A stretch of DNA of 52,938 nucleotides from Candidatus Syntrophopropionicum ammoniitolerans (GTDB lineage Bacteria > Bacillota > Desulfotomaculia > Desulfotomaculales > Pelotomaculaceae): positions 1-52,938 of the forward strand of contig JABMJD010000011.1 of assembly GCA_013201395.1 (NCBI GenBank), written 5' to 3'. The notes under the pieces are model-generated. The model ran no database searches and was not told the DNA's origin. It saw nothing but the letters and a program-made list of their open reading frames with translations. How positions within the stretch are numbered: position 1 is the stretch's first letter; the number at the start of each line of letters is the position of its first letter. Positions 25,260 to 33,160 of this stretch are shown here, piece after piece. Both the position numbers and the translations under genes were made by a program.

Positions 25260-26225
25260 TCAAAATTTTCTAGAGCATACAAAATCTGCCGCCATACAAA
25301 GGGTCTGGCGGATAGGAATATCAGGCAGCCTGTTCAGTTCAGCCTTTGCTTTCATGATATATTTTTGCGCCACATCAAAGGAATACTCTATTGCCCCGGA
25401 ATCCTTTATAATTTCTAAGGCTTCATCAACTTCTTCATTGCTTTTTTCTACCTTGGTGATCAAATCAACAAGACGTCTCTTATCCCGACAACACTGCAAG
25501 GCGTATATTACCGGCAGTGTTATTATCCCCTGCCGTAGGTCCCCGCCTATTGGTTTGCCAAGTTGACGCTGTTCGGCAACCATGTCCAGGATATCATCAG
25601 TGATTTGGAAAGCCATCCCAATATTATATCCGTACCTTCTTAGTGGCAAATAAATGTTTTTATCGGCACCGCAGGTAACAGCCCCCAGTTGGGCACTGGC
25701 AGCAATTAAAAGTGCAGTTTTGCATTTGATACGGTACAAATAGCTTCTTAGACTTTGAGTGGTGTCGAATGAAGAAGATATTTGAATAATTTCTCCCTGG
25801 GACATCTGTACACTTAAATCTGACAGAACTGCAAATATTAGTGGTGTATCTTCATAGCGGGATATCTGGATTAGTGACTTAGCGAAAAGGAAAGAACCTA
25901 TATGAGTAGATACCCTATTTCCCCACAGGGCCTTAACAGTAGGCTTGCCTCTGCGGGTCATGGAGGCATCGACCACATCATCATGCACCAGAGATGCCAT
26001 ATGAATAAGTTCAAGAGTAGCGGCCAAGGGGACAACCTTTTCCATATCGAAGTTGCAGAATTTTGCCCCATATAATGTCAGTGCCGGCCGCAACCTTTTA
26101 CCGCCTGCATTTAGCAGGTGTATAGACGTTTCCGTCAATATTTGATATCTTGCTTGAACTATTTTCCTTAATTCTTTCTCAACAGCTAGCAGTTCATCCT
26201 TTATATCAACGAAAAGTTCCAGCAT
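25260..26225 (-). CDS. hepT: Polyprenyl (heptaprenyl-type) diphosphate synthase
   Basis: 321 residues of the trans-isoprenyl diphosphate synthase family with both aspartate-rich motifs: HDDVVDASMTRRGKPT (Asp82, 83, 86) and QITDDILDMVAEQRQLGKP near residue 210. It elongates isoprenoid diphosphates, most likely to supply the menaquinone side chain; chain length cannot be read from the sequence. It is the first gene of the haem operon, 27 bases ahead of sirC, linking quinone and haem supply in one transcript. ATG 26225 follows AGGTGG. Confidence 0.92.
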   Translation of the reverse strand: MLELFVDIKDELLAVEKELRKIVQARYQILTETSIHLLNAGGKRLRPALTLYGAKFCNFDMEKVVPLAATLELIHMASLVHDDVVDASMTRRGKPTVKALWGNRVSTHIGSFLFAKSLIQISRYEDTPLIFAVLSDLSVQMSQGEIIQISSSFDTTQSLRSYLYRIKCKTALLIAASAQLGAVTCGADKNIYLPLRRYGYNIGMAFQITDDILDMVAEQRQLGKPIGGDLRQGIITLPVIYALQCCRDKRRLVDLITKVEKSNEEVDEALEIIKDSGAIEYSFDVAQKYIMKAKAELNRLPDIPIRQTLCMAADFVCSRKF

Positions 26226-26331
26226 TTTTCCACCTGCTTATTAAAAGTATCCCCAGAAATTATGACAAGCTCATATTAATATGAAATACTAATTAATTTC
26301 TCGAAGCCAGAGTGATAATCCTTTTTAACAC

Positions 26332-26359
26332 CTTATATATTTCAAAAACATAGTATCAA
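26332..26359 (-). promoter_or_regulatory. Promoter of the hepT-haem operon
   Basis: TTGATA (26354-26359), a 16-base spacer and TATAAG (26332-26337), about 105 bases upstream of hepT. The 330-base gap 26226-26556 otherwise holds the tRNA-Sec promoter on the other strand and a near-palindromic CATATTAATATG at 26271-26282; nothing else was recognised. Confidence 0.45.
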
Positions 26360-26496
26360 AAGGTTAAACTGTACCTAAAATAGGCTGTATATTATACAAA
26401 AACCGATAGATATTCTTACGTGATCATAGTTGGTAAAAGGTAATGGGCGCGCTTAAACCCGCAATTTACAGCAATCTTCCTGCTCTGTCATAAAAC

Positions 26497-26525
26497 TTGA
26501 TTTTTTGTTGAAATTCTAATATAAT
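26497..26525 (+). promoter_or_regulatory. Promoter of tRNA-Sec
   Basis: TTGATT (26497-26502), a 17-base spacer and a perfect TATAAT (26520-26525), 31 bases before the tRNA gene. Confidence 0.75.
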
Positions 26526-26556
26526 GTGGTATTGTTAGTAAGGTTTTAGACAGCGT

Positions 26557-26654
26557 GGGGGTGGATGGTGCCTGGTGGTGCTCCTGGTCTTCAAAACCAG
26601 TCGCGGGGCAGTGCTCCTGTCCTGGGTGGGTTCGATTCCCACGCACTCCCGCCA
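26557..26654 (+). tRNA. selC: tRNA-Sec (anticodon UCA)
   Basis: A 98-base tRNA gene with encoded CCA. The anticodon stem CTGGT/ACCAG closes the loop CTTCAAA, giving anticodon TCA that reads UGA. The variable arm is long, the T stem GTGGG/CCCAC closes TTCGATT, and the 3' acceptor strand GCACTCCC pairs with GGGGGTGG except at the last position, fitting the eight-base acceptor of selenocysteine tRNA. The discriminator base is G as usual for tRNA-Sec. It is charged with serine and converted by SelA (41.5-42.9 kb). Confidence 0.95.
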
Positions 26655-26664
26655 GTAATATCAA

Positions 26665-26692
26665 GGTCTCCGGGGTTCCGGAGGTTTTTTGT
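26665..26692 (+). terminator. Terminator of tRNA-Sec
   Basis: CTCCGG-GGTT-CCGGAG followed by GTTTTTTG, ten bases after the tRNA 3' end. Confidence 0.85.
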
Positions 26693-26754
26693 TTTATGTG
26701 TTGGACGGCGATTTGTCCAACATTTTTGTTTTTGGTTTTCCCGAACCTGGTTAT

Positions 26755-27297
26755 TTATTCAAGCAGCAGGCAGGCAGTGTAGTAGACGATGCCCTCGGTA
26801 AAAGAATATTCAAGCCCCGCCTGTTTGCATAGGTCCCCCACATTAATCCCATAGGCAGACAAAGCATGCATCCTCCTGCCTGGTTTCCTACAGGGCCCCT
26901 GGGGAAAGGTACAGGACTCGCAGACGATGCAGCCCCCGGTCGTGAGCGGTAATACTACACACCCTTCGGCCCGAATCCGGTCTGCAAAGGCAAGAAGCCG
27001 CGAATTATGTTCACGCTGGAGACTGCCTAGTCTTCCCCATTTGCCATCATTAAGGGGAATTTTGCTCACCGTTTGCACCACTATACCGCCCCTATATCCC
27101 AATACCCTCTCCTGACATTCCTCGATAGATCCGCAGCCGGGGGGACAGACCCATGTGGTTCCATAATTTTGACACTGTTCCGGATTACAGTACATGCGGA
27201 TTTCAGGCCGGCAGCAAAGCTTAAGCCCCGGCAAAAAAACAGCACGGGAGAAACCCAGCTCCAGGGCCGCGACAATATACCTTTCACAAGAAGCCAT
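26755..27297 (-). CDS. DUF2284 family predicted metal-binding protein
   Basis: 180 residues rich in paired cysteines: LCCRPEIRMYCNPEQCQNYGT, WVCPPGCGSIEEC, then CIVCESCTFPQGPC. This pattern is that of the DUF2284 family, predicted to bind metal or iron-sulfur clusters; no biochemical function is known to me. Start ATG 27297 follows a run of G with seven-base spacing. It is convergent with tRNA-Sec and is probably monocistronic; the 200 bases upstream show no clear promoter. Confidence 0.85.
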   Translation of the reverse strand: MASCERYIVAALELGFSRAVFLPGLKLCCRPEIRMYCNPEQCQNYGTTWVCPPGCGSIEECQERVLGYRGGIVVQTVSKIPLNDGKWGRLGSLQREHNSRLLAFADRIRAEGCVVLPLTTGGCIVCESCTFPQGPCRKPGRRMHALSAYGINVGDLCKQAGLEYSFTEGIVYYTACLLLE

Positions 27298-27492
27298 ACA
27301 TTTGCCCCCCCATCATAGGACCGGCACCAGGTTAATTCATTCTTAATAATAATTGCTCTTTTCTAGTCACAACTCCTGCTATTTTAGCCTGAAAAAATTC
27401 AGTAAGGTTGGTGTGGCCTTCGGCATAAAAATCTATCAATGCTCAGTGGTCGGCAAAGACAGGCCCCTGCCTCCAGGCTGGGATTGCATAAG

Positions 27493-27540
27493 AAAAAACG
27501 CCTGGCTGAGTTTTGCCCCCCTCAAACCCGGCGTTTTTTT
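27493..27540. terminator. Terminator downstream of the spoVA cluster
   Basis: AAAAAACGCC pairs with GGCGTTTTTTT, with a further CTCA/TGAG pairing inside. U-runs exist on both strands; it most likely ends the spoVA-yhcN transcript 39 bases after the last gene. Confidence 0.8.
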
Positions 27541-27578
27541 GGATGCGCTTATAGTTGGGTGTCAGGTTTAAAACTGTA

Positions 27579-28016
27579 TTAGTCCCCCATATCCTTAATA
27601 ATCTCCTTAAATTCACTACCAATATCCTGCAAGGATTCCTCCTGGGCTTGCACCCCTTGTTGTTCAATCTGCTGGAGCCGCACAAAGAGCTTTTTGTCCG
27701 ATGTGACAAAAACATTGTTGTTCGGATCCAGTTCCTTTACAGTATCATGCACCTGTTCCCTTATAGACTGAAGACGGAACCGATCAAAGCCACTTACCTT
27801 TATGGCCAAAGATAGTTCCTTGCCAATAGCCATGGCAGTTGCTTCTTCAACCCCCTTTACAGCCACAGCCTTCTGTTTGGCAACTGCGGCAATTTCATGG
27901 TTGATCACTATGTCTTCCAGGTTTACAGGTTGCTTTTTAGCAGAAGGATTTTGTATGCTGCAGCTAGTTGCCAGCAAAAGAAAAATCACCATAGCAATTA
28001 AAACAGTGTATCTCAG
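27579..28016 (-). CDS. YhcN/YlaJ family sporulation lipoprotein
   Basis: About 145 residues. A lipobox LLATSC ends the signal peptide; the mature part has the YhcN/YlaJ pattern (IAAVAKQKAVAVKGVEEATAM...VFVTSDKKLFVRLQQIEQQG). Such lipoproteins sit in the spore inner membrane and accompany spoVA-type genes. The conventional start ATG 27992 gives a signal peptide with no basic residue and no ribosome binding site. CTG 28016, directly after an in-frame TAA and six bases after AAGGTGAT, gives LRYTVLIAMVIFLLLATSC, a proper signal. I therefore propose a CTG start. Last gene of the cluster. Confidence 0.85.
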   Translation of the reverse strand: MRYTVLIAMVIFLLLATSCSIQNPSAKKQPVNLEDIVINHEIAAVAKQKAVAVKGVEEATAMAIGKELSLAIKVSGFDRFRLQSIREQVHDTVKELDPNNNVFVTSDKKLFVRLQQIEQQGVQAQEESLQDIGSEFKEIIKDMGD

Positions 28017-28028
28017 TTAGATCACCTT

Positions 28029-28382
28029 CTATCCTTTTGGTTTGAACAAGAGCGCCGCGATAAACCCAAAGATAATGGCAGCAGATATTCCTGCGCTGGT
28101 AACCTCAAATATCCCTGTAAGTATACCGATTATGCCTGTTGTTTCTGCCTCCTTCAGGGCACCGTGCACCAGGGAATTGCCAAAACTGGTTATGGGCACG
28201 GTAGCACCTGCACCGGCAAAATCTATCAGGGGTTCATACAACCCCAGGCCATCTAAAACAGCGCCGGTTACAACAAGTATACTCATAGTATGAGCCGGGG
28301 TGAACTTCCCCACATCCAATAATAATTGCCCAACAACGCAGATTAGACCCCCAACAACAAAAGCCCAAAAAAATATTTCCAC
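28029..28382 (-). CDS. spoVAE: Stage V sporulation protein AE
   Basis: 117 residues, several membrane helices, with the SpoVAE blocks [25 protein letters not shown] and [18 protein letters not shown]. SpoVA proteins form the channel through which Ca-dipicolinate enters the forespore and leaves on germination. Start GTG 28382, 14 bases after spoVAD. Confidence 0.93.
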   Translation of the reverse strand: MEIFFWAFVVGGLICVVGQLLLDVGKFTPAHTMSILVVTGAVLDGLGLYEPLIDFAGAGATVPITSFGNSLVHGALKEAETTGIIGILTGIFEVTSAGISAAIIFGFIAALLFKPKG

Positions 28383-28396
28383 CTGCTAAATCACCC

Positions 28397-29407
28397 CTAG
28401 TAGTTGTACTCTATCGCTACCGCATGAGCTATACCGGGTATGCTTTCCTTCTGCTGATAGGATAAGGGTGAAAGAAGCGCCCCGGTAGCTACTAACAAAA
28501 CCTTTTTCAATTCCCCTTTTTTCATTCTGTTTAATATGTGCCCATAGGCAACAGCAGCGGAACAACCGCAACCGCTGCCCCCCGCCAAAACCTCAGGTTG
28601 ATTTTCACCATAAATTAGCATGCCACAGTCTGTAAAAATATCCTCAGGTATATCCAGACCATGTTTTTTTAATAAATCCCCGGCGATTCGATGCCCCACG
28701 TGTCCCAGGTCACCAGTGGCTATTAAATCATAATCCCGGGGTGATACACGCAAATCCCTTAAATGGGCTGTAATAGTATCCACAGCAGCAGGGGCCATGG
28801 CGCTCCCCATATTAAAAGGGTCTGTTATCCCCATATCCACCACTCTGCCGATAGTAGAGGAAGTAACTATGGGACCGTCTCCCTCAGCGGCAAGAAGAGC
28901 GACCCCGGAACCAGTTACCGTCCATTGGGCAGTAGGGGGTTTTTGAGATCCATATTCCGTCGGGTATCGATATTGTTTCTCAGCCGTTGCGTTGTGGCTG
29001 GAAGCAGCACAAAGGACATAGTTGCCGTATCCATTGTCTACTATCAGACTGCCCAGGCTGAGGCTTTCCATGGAACTTGCACAGGCGCCATACAAACCGA
29101 TAAAGGGTACATTTAAGGTTCTGGCAGTAAAACTACTGGTAATAATTTGATCCAGCAAGTCACCGCTGAGAAAAAACTGAATATCTTGTTTTTGCAGCCC
29201 TGCTTTCTTTATGGCTGTTTCACATGCCTCTTCCAACATCTTTTTCTCTGCCTTTTCATAACTATCCTGCCCCAACCACAGGTCCCCATGTAATAGATCA
29301 AATTCTTCTGCCAGGGGGCCGTCCGCCTCAAAAGGGCCCCCGACGGTGGCTGTGGAAATTATTGTTGGCTTATTGGGGAAAACCCAGGTCTGGTGTCCTT
29401 GCAGCAT
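28397..29407 (-). CDS. spoVAD: Stage V sporulation protein AD
   Basis: 336 residues with a thiolase-like fold; motifs ACASSMESLSLGSLIVD and GGSGCGCSAAVAYGHIL are typical. SpoVAD binds dipicolinic acid on the cytoplasmic face of the SpoVA complex. It follows spoVAC with one base between them, and reads MLQGHQTWVFPNKPTIIS at its start as expected. Confidence 0.95.
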   Translation of the reverse strand: MLQGHQTWVFPNKPTIISTATVGGPFEADGPLAEEFDLLHGDLWLGQDSYEKAEKKMLEEACETAIKKAGLQKQDIQFFLSGDLLDQIITSSFTARTLNVPFIGLYGACASSMESLSLGSLIVDNGYGNYVLCAASSHNATAEKQYRYPTEYGSQKPPTAQWTVTGSGVALLAAEGDGPIVTSSTIGRVVDMGITDPFNMGSAMAPAAVDTITAHLRDLRVSPRDYDLIATGDLGHVGHRIAGDLLKKHGLDIPEDIFTDCGMLIYGENQPEVLAGGSGCGCSAAVAYGHILNRMKKGELKKVLLVATGALLSPLSYQQKESIPGIAHAVAIEYNY

Positions 29408-29408
29408 G

Positions 29409-29888
29409 CTAGAATCCTCCCAACATTGACAGAGTCGTTTTAATTAAGGCAATTACAAAGGCGGCAAAAACACCAAATACAATTACCGAACCAGCCAGCT
29501 TAAACATATTACCGCCTACCCCGAGCACAAATCCTTCGCTGCGGTGTTCAATGGCCGCCGATGCTATGGAATTGGCAAACCCGGTCACAGGCACTGCAGT
29601 ACCTGCTCCAGCCCATTGAGCAATGTGATCATAGACACCCAGAGCCGTCAAAAGGACCGAAAGAAAAATCATGACAGCCACAGTGGGGTTACCCGCTGTC
29701 TTTTCTGTAAAATTAAAATTCCAAAGAAAAAACTCCTGGACAAATTGACCGATAAGGCATATTGTACCGCCTACCAAAAAGGCCTTGATGATATTTTTTA
29801 GTAGCGGCCTACGGGGTTCTCTCACCTTGGCAAAAGAATGATATTCCTGCTGAACAGGAGTCATTTTCTTCTTTTTCTTATTGGACAA
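29409..29888 (-). CDS. spoVAC: Stage V sporulation protein AC
   Basis: 159 residues with a basic N-terminus and membrane helices; KAFLVGGTICLIGQFVQEFF and the later GAGTAVPVTGFANSIASAAIEHRSEG are the SpoVAC signature. It forms the mechanosensitive-like pore part of the SpoVA channel. TTG 29888 is the start (GGAGTG upstream). Confidence 0.94.
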   Translation of the reverse strand: MSNKKKKKMTPVQQEYHSFAKVREPRRPLLKNIIKAFLVGGTICLIGQFVQEFFLWNFNFTEKTAGNPTVAVMIFLSVLLTALGVYDHIAQWAGAGTAVPVTGFANSIASAAIEHRSEGFVLGVGGNMFKLAGSVIVFGVFAAFVIALIKTTLSMLGGF

Positions 29889-29902
29889 TGGCGTTTCACT
29901 CC

Positions 29903-30766
29903 TTATCTTAGCAACAAAGGCTCCAAATCTCTGATTGCCTCGGATAACCTTTGGGAAGAGTCAGTATACATCTTTTTTGCACCGGCCTGTTTTGTTCCTA
30001 GAGCATAAAGTTCACAATCTGCCTGACATTTTTTCATAATGGCGTAAATTAATTCTTTTGTCTTCGGTTTAGGAATCTGGATGGAATCATCAAATAAATC
30101 CAGATAAAGCTGACTCATTGAGTCTACCTGGGCGATAAAAACGTTTTCCGGCGCCACCCCCACTTTTTCTAGTTCTGTATGGAGCCACCGCCTATTTAGC
30201 CCCATCGCTGTAAGGGGTTCATCCATTATTATTCCGTCCAGCATTACTGTCTGGGGCACACTTTCCCGGGCAACATCAAAACCCAGGGTTTTAGGGGTGA
30301 CAGCCTGTTTATCTTTTTTAATAAGTGTAGTTACTTCTCCAGTTGGTTCCAGCACAGCAAATTCCACATCAGCAAAATTAAATACATCTTTCTTTCGCAA
30401 CTGGCTTAGCAAATCTTCGGGCGTCAGACGGGCCTCCAATAATTTATCCTCCAGCACCTTGCCATGGTTAATCAAAACGGTTTCCTTTCCCTGGACAATA
30501 TCCCTTACTGCCTTATACCTTAGCGCTAATAGAAAAATCAATGCCGGGAAGCCGGCCCAAACCACCAGAGCAATCAGGCCATTGGTTGGGATAACAAGAT
30601 TCAAAGAAATAGCGGCAGCAATGACCCCAATTACAATAGCGGTAACCAGGTCAAAAAAAGTTAACCGGGATGTTTGCCTTTTCCCTATCAGACGCACCAG
30701 TAGCAGGGTGAGTATAAATAAACCTACAGAACGAGCTAATATGCTTAACCATTCAGGCATGATCAT
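29903..30766 (-). CDS. DUF421 domain-containing membrane protein (YetF type)
   Basis: 287 residues: three N-terminal membrane helices (LSILARSVGLFILTLLLVRLIGKR, then VIGVIAAAISLNL) and a cytoplasmic DUF421 domain with LINHGKVLEDKLLEARLTPEDLLSQLR. The family is common in spore formers and a member belongs to the spoVA-2mob operon. Molecular role is unknown. It lies 14 bases ahead of spoVAC and is co-transcribed. Confidence 0.92.
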   Translation of the reverse strand: MIMPEWLSILARSVGLFILTLLLVRLIGKRQTSRLTFFDLVTAIVIGVIAAAISLNLVIPTNGLIALVVWAGFPALIFLLALRYKAVRDIVQGKETVLINHGKVLEDKLLEARLTPEDLLSQLRKKDVFNFADVEFAVLEPTGEVTTLIKKDKQAVTPKTLGFDVARESVPQTVMLDGIIMDEPLTAMGLNRRWLHTELEKVGVAPENVFIAQVDSMSQLYLDLFDDSIQIPKPKTKELIYAIMKKCQADCELYALGTKQAGAKKMYTDSSQRLSEAIRDLEPLLLR

Positions 30767-30784
30767 TACCCCTTTAAAGTATTG

Positions 30785-30996
30785 CTAGAAACCTTTATAT
30801 TGCGGCTCCTCAAACTCCAATACCCCAAGTCTTTTTTCCAAATCATTGATCACTGTTGCCACCTTTTGAATGTTGTGGTGCAATATAATATCTCTTTTTT
30901 TGCGGGAATTCTTTCCACAGAAACAAAAGTTTCTAGTGTAGCATGAATACCCTTAAGGCTGGCCAGGGTCTGTTTGACCTGCGCACTAACTGCCAT
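30785..30996 (-). pseudogene. DUF1657 gene split by a -1 frameshift
   Basis: From ATG 30996 (GGAGG upstream) the frame gives MAVSAQVKQTLASLKGIHAT, matching the intact DUF1657 paralogue at 31114-31320, but stops at TGA after 48 codons. A one-base backward shift at the A7 run (plus-strand T7 at 30895-30901) continues into ILHHNIQKV...EEPQYKGF and ends at TAG 30785, giving about 70 residues. In frame zero the run reads GCA AAA AAA, so A AAA AAA is a correctly phased slippery heptamer. It may be a broken gene, a programmed frameshift, a phase-variable tract or a sequencing error. It lies 18 bases ahead of the DUF421 gene. Confidence 0.75.
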
Positions 30997-31061
30997 ACCT
31001 GCCTTACCTCCCCTCAAACAATATTCTTTATGCCTGAATGGATTTATATACAGAAAAAACT

Positions 31062-31087
31062 AAAACCGGATCTAATGATCCGGTTTT
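31062..31087 (-). terminator. Terminator between the two DUF1657 genes
   Basis: AAAACCGGATC-ATTA-GATCCGGTTTT, an eleven-base perfect stem followed on the minus strand by AGTTTTTT. It separates the first DUF1657 gene from the rest of the cluster, so downstream genes either have their own promoter or depend on read-through. Confidence 0.75.
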
Positions 31088-31113
31088 CTTGCAGGTAAAA
31101 TCCCCCAGTATAG

Positions 31114-31320
31114 TTAGAAACCTTTATATTGGGGTTCTTCACTTTCAATCTGACCAACCCTTTGTTCAAGGGTATCTACAATGGTCTTGGCTTGCTGTGC
31201 CGTATCCGTAAAAAGTTGTTTGGCCTGTTGATTTTGTGTCTGCAAAGCAAAAGCCTCTAGATTACCCTGGGCACTTTTTAGGTTAGCTACTGTTTGTTTT
31301 AACTGAGCTGAAACAGTCAT
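31114..31320 (-). CDS. DUF1657 domain-containing protein
   Basis: 68 residues, all alpha-helical and Gln-rich (LKQTVANLKSAQGNLEAFAL...EEPQYKGF), the full DUF1657 domain. These small proteins are found with spoVA-2mob-type operons in spore formers; function unknown. ATG 31320 follows AAGGAGG. Upstream a CATAATTTA element loosely resembles a forespore sigma-G -10 box, too weak to call. Confidence 0.9.
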   Translation of the reverse strand: MTVSAQLKQTVANLKSAQGNLEAFALQTQNQQAKQLFTDTAQQAKTIVDTLEQRVGQIESEEPQYKGF

Positions 31321-31455
31321 TCCTCTTTTTCCTCCTTAATAATAAATTATGGAGCTATGGTACCCTGGATATAAGATTTTATTCTCCTATTATCTCCTTA
31401 TGCCGTTTTAAGGATTGAACAAAAAGAGGACATACAACGATCTTCAGTTAACTGT

Positions 31456-32127
31456 CTACCCTTCCCATCCTTGTTCACCGATGAGCGGCACAAAATGGAC
31501 CGCTCCTAAACTGCGTTTCCTAATCTCACCATGGGCATCTTTGCTGATTAATTGTAGTTCCTGTGCGTTCTTTGTTCCCTGAGGTATAATCAGTCTCCCC
31601 TCTGTTTTAAGCTGGGCAAGCAAAGAATTTGGAATCATGGGAGCCCCCGCTGAAACAAGGATCCCATCAAAAGGTGCTTTGTCGGGTAAACCCCTGGTTC
31701 CATCCCCAACAATTACTTCAATATTTTTATAGTTAAGTTTTTTTAACAGAGTCTCTGCCCGCTTTGCGTGTGATGGCAGACGTTCAATAGTATAGACCAT
31801 GGCTACCAACCTTGATAGAACAGCTGCTGCATACCCTGAACCGGTACCAATCTCCAGTACAATATCATTCTTACTTGGGTTCAAGGCTTCGATCATGTAG
31901 GCGACAATATAAGGCTGGCTGATAGTCTGCCCCTCTCCTATGGAAAGGGGGCCATCACAATATGCATATTCACGCAGGGCCTCGGGCACAAAAAGATGCC
32001 TTGGCACGGCCAGCATGCTGTTTTGTACGGCTTCATTCCATATGCCTCTGAAAATAAGCTGCTCTTTTACCATGGCCTCACGTTCTGAATTTCTCCTATT
32101 GTAATCCTCTAGATCTACCAAATACAA
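31456..32127 (-). CDS. pcm: Protein-L-isoaspartate O-methyltransferase
   Basis: 223 residues. SAM-binding motif VLEIGTGSGYAAAVLSRL, the N-terminal MVKEQLIFRGI, PRHLFVPEA and YCDGPLSIGEGQTISQPYIVA are diagnostic of PCMT. It methylates isoaspartyl residues in aged proteins, starting their repair. TTG 32127 keeps the usual family N-terminal helix; ATG at MVKEQ is a less likely start. Divergent from lgt. Confidence 0.94.
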   Translation of the reverse strand: MYLVDLEDYNRRNSEREAMVKEQLIFRGIWNEAVQNSMLAVPRHLFVPEALREYAYCDGPLSIGEGQTISQPYIVAYMIEALNPSKNDIVLEIGTGSGYAAAVLSRLVAMVYTIERLPSHAKRAETLLKKLNYKNIEVIVGDGTRGLPDKAPFDGILVSAGAPMIPNSLLAQLKTEGRLIIPQGTKNAQELQLISKDAHGEIRKRSLGAVHFVPLIGEQGWEG

Positions 32128-32275
32128 TCATCTGCCCTTATTATTCAATATTAGGAATATCTTAACCTTAACAGCGGCTGTCAGCAAGTATAAAGCCCTC
32201 ATAATATGGAAAACATACATGAAATATACGCCGGACAACCATTTATCCCAAGAACGATGTTTAAAAAAACAACGA

Positions 32276-32300
32276 GGCTGGTTGAAAAACCAGCCTTTCT
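32276..32300 (+). other. Hairpin in the pcm-lgt divergent gap
   Basis: GGCTGGTT-GAAA-AACCAGCC followed by TTTCTC on the plus strand and, after a few bases, TTGTTTTTTT on the minus strand. It sits 48 bases before lgt, where neither flanking gene needs a terminator, so it may be an attenuator for lgt or for a short unmapped transcript. Confidence 0.45.
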
Positions 32301-32348
32301 CTAATATGATTGGCTAGGAACGTTTAACTTGTATGGAGGAATTGCACG

Positions 32349-33119
32349 ATGTTAAACCCTATAGCATTCAAAATCGGCACCATTCCTATTCACTGGTATG
32401 GTATTTTGATCGACACCGCTTTTATTCTTGGTGCAGCCCTTGCGTACCACCATGCCAAGAAAGCTAGATTAAGTACAGATCACCTGCTAAATATTATTAT
32501 TCTCATCATCCCGGTAGCCATGATTGGGGCCAGGCTTTATTATGTTATTTTTAACTGGCACAGTTATGCCCACAACCCCCTGGAGGCCTTTGCTATCTGG
32601 CATGGTGGCCTGGCAATACACGGAGGTCTTATTGCCGGCATTATTGTCGGTTACCTTTATATAAAAAAGCATCGCCTCAATTTCTGGGGGTATGCTGATG
32701 TTGTGGCCCCGAGTATCATCCTGGGCCAGGCCATCGGCAGATGGGGTAATTTCATAAACCAGGAGGCCTATGGTTACCCGGTAAGCAGTAAATTTATCAG
32801 CCATTTTCCAGCCTTCATCCAAAAACAAATGTATATTGAAAATCAATTTCATCATCCAACGTTCCTGTATGAGTCACTTTGGAACCTGGCTGTATTCACA
32901 TTTTTAATATATATTTTTAGACGTAGACAATTTAACGGGCAGGTTATGTTGTTGTATCTCGCGCTATACTCTGTCGGCAGGTTTTTTGTAGAATCACTAC
33001 GCATGGATAGTGAAATGCTGGGCCCCTTCAGGTTGGCCCAGATAATAAGCATTTTGTTAATCGGCCTGGCAATATATCTCTATACAAAATTTACCCCCAA
33101 AAACCTGCAAAACACGTAG
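32349..33119 (+). CDS. lgt: Phosphatidylglycerol-prolipoprotein diacylglyceryl transferase
   Basis: 256 residues, seven membrane helices. Motifs: HGGLAIHGGLIAG (residues 85-97), the Lgt signature GRWGNFINQEAYG (130-142) and VGRFFVESLRMDSE near the end. It attaches diacylglycerol from phosphatidylglycerol to the lipobox Cys of prolipoproteins, such as the YhcN-like protein here. ATG 32349 follows TGGAGGAA. Likely monocistronic. Confidence 0.96.
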   Translation: MLNPIAFKIGTIPIHWYGILIDTAFILGAALAYHHAKKARLSTDHLLNIIILIIPVAMIGARLYYVIFNWHSYAHNPLEAFAIWHGGLAIHGGLIAGIIVGYLYIKKHRLNFWGYADVVAPSIILGQAIGRWGNFINQEAYGYPVSSKFISHFPAFIQKQMYIENQFHHPTFLYESLWNLAVFTFLIYIFRRRQFNGQVMLLYLALYSVGRFFVESLRMDSEMLGPFRLAQIISILLIGLAIYLYTKFTPKNLQNT

Positions 33120-33160
33120 AAGGCATGTGTAGAAAGTTGGATAATAATATTACTTGTGAT

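Noticed and set aside
27298..27492. Possible small gene or riboswitch upstream of the DUF2284 gene.
   Set aside because: Only very short frames without ribosome binding sites and no convincing structure were seen.
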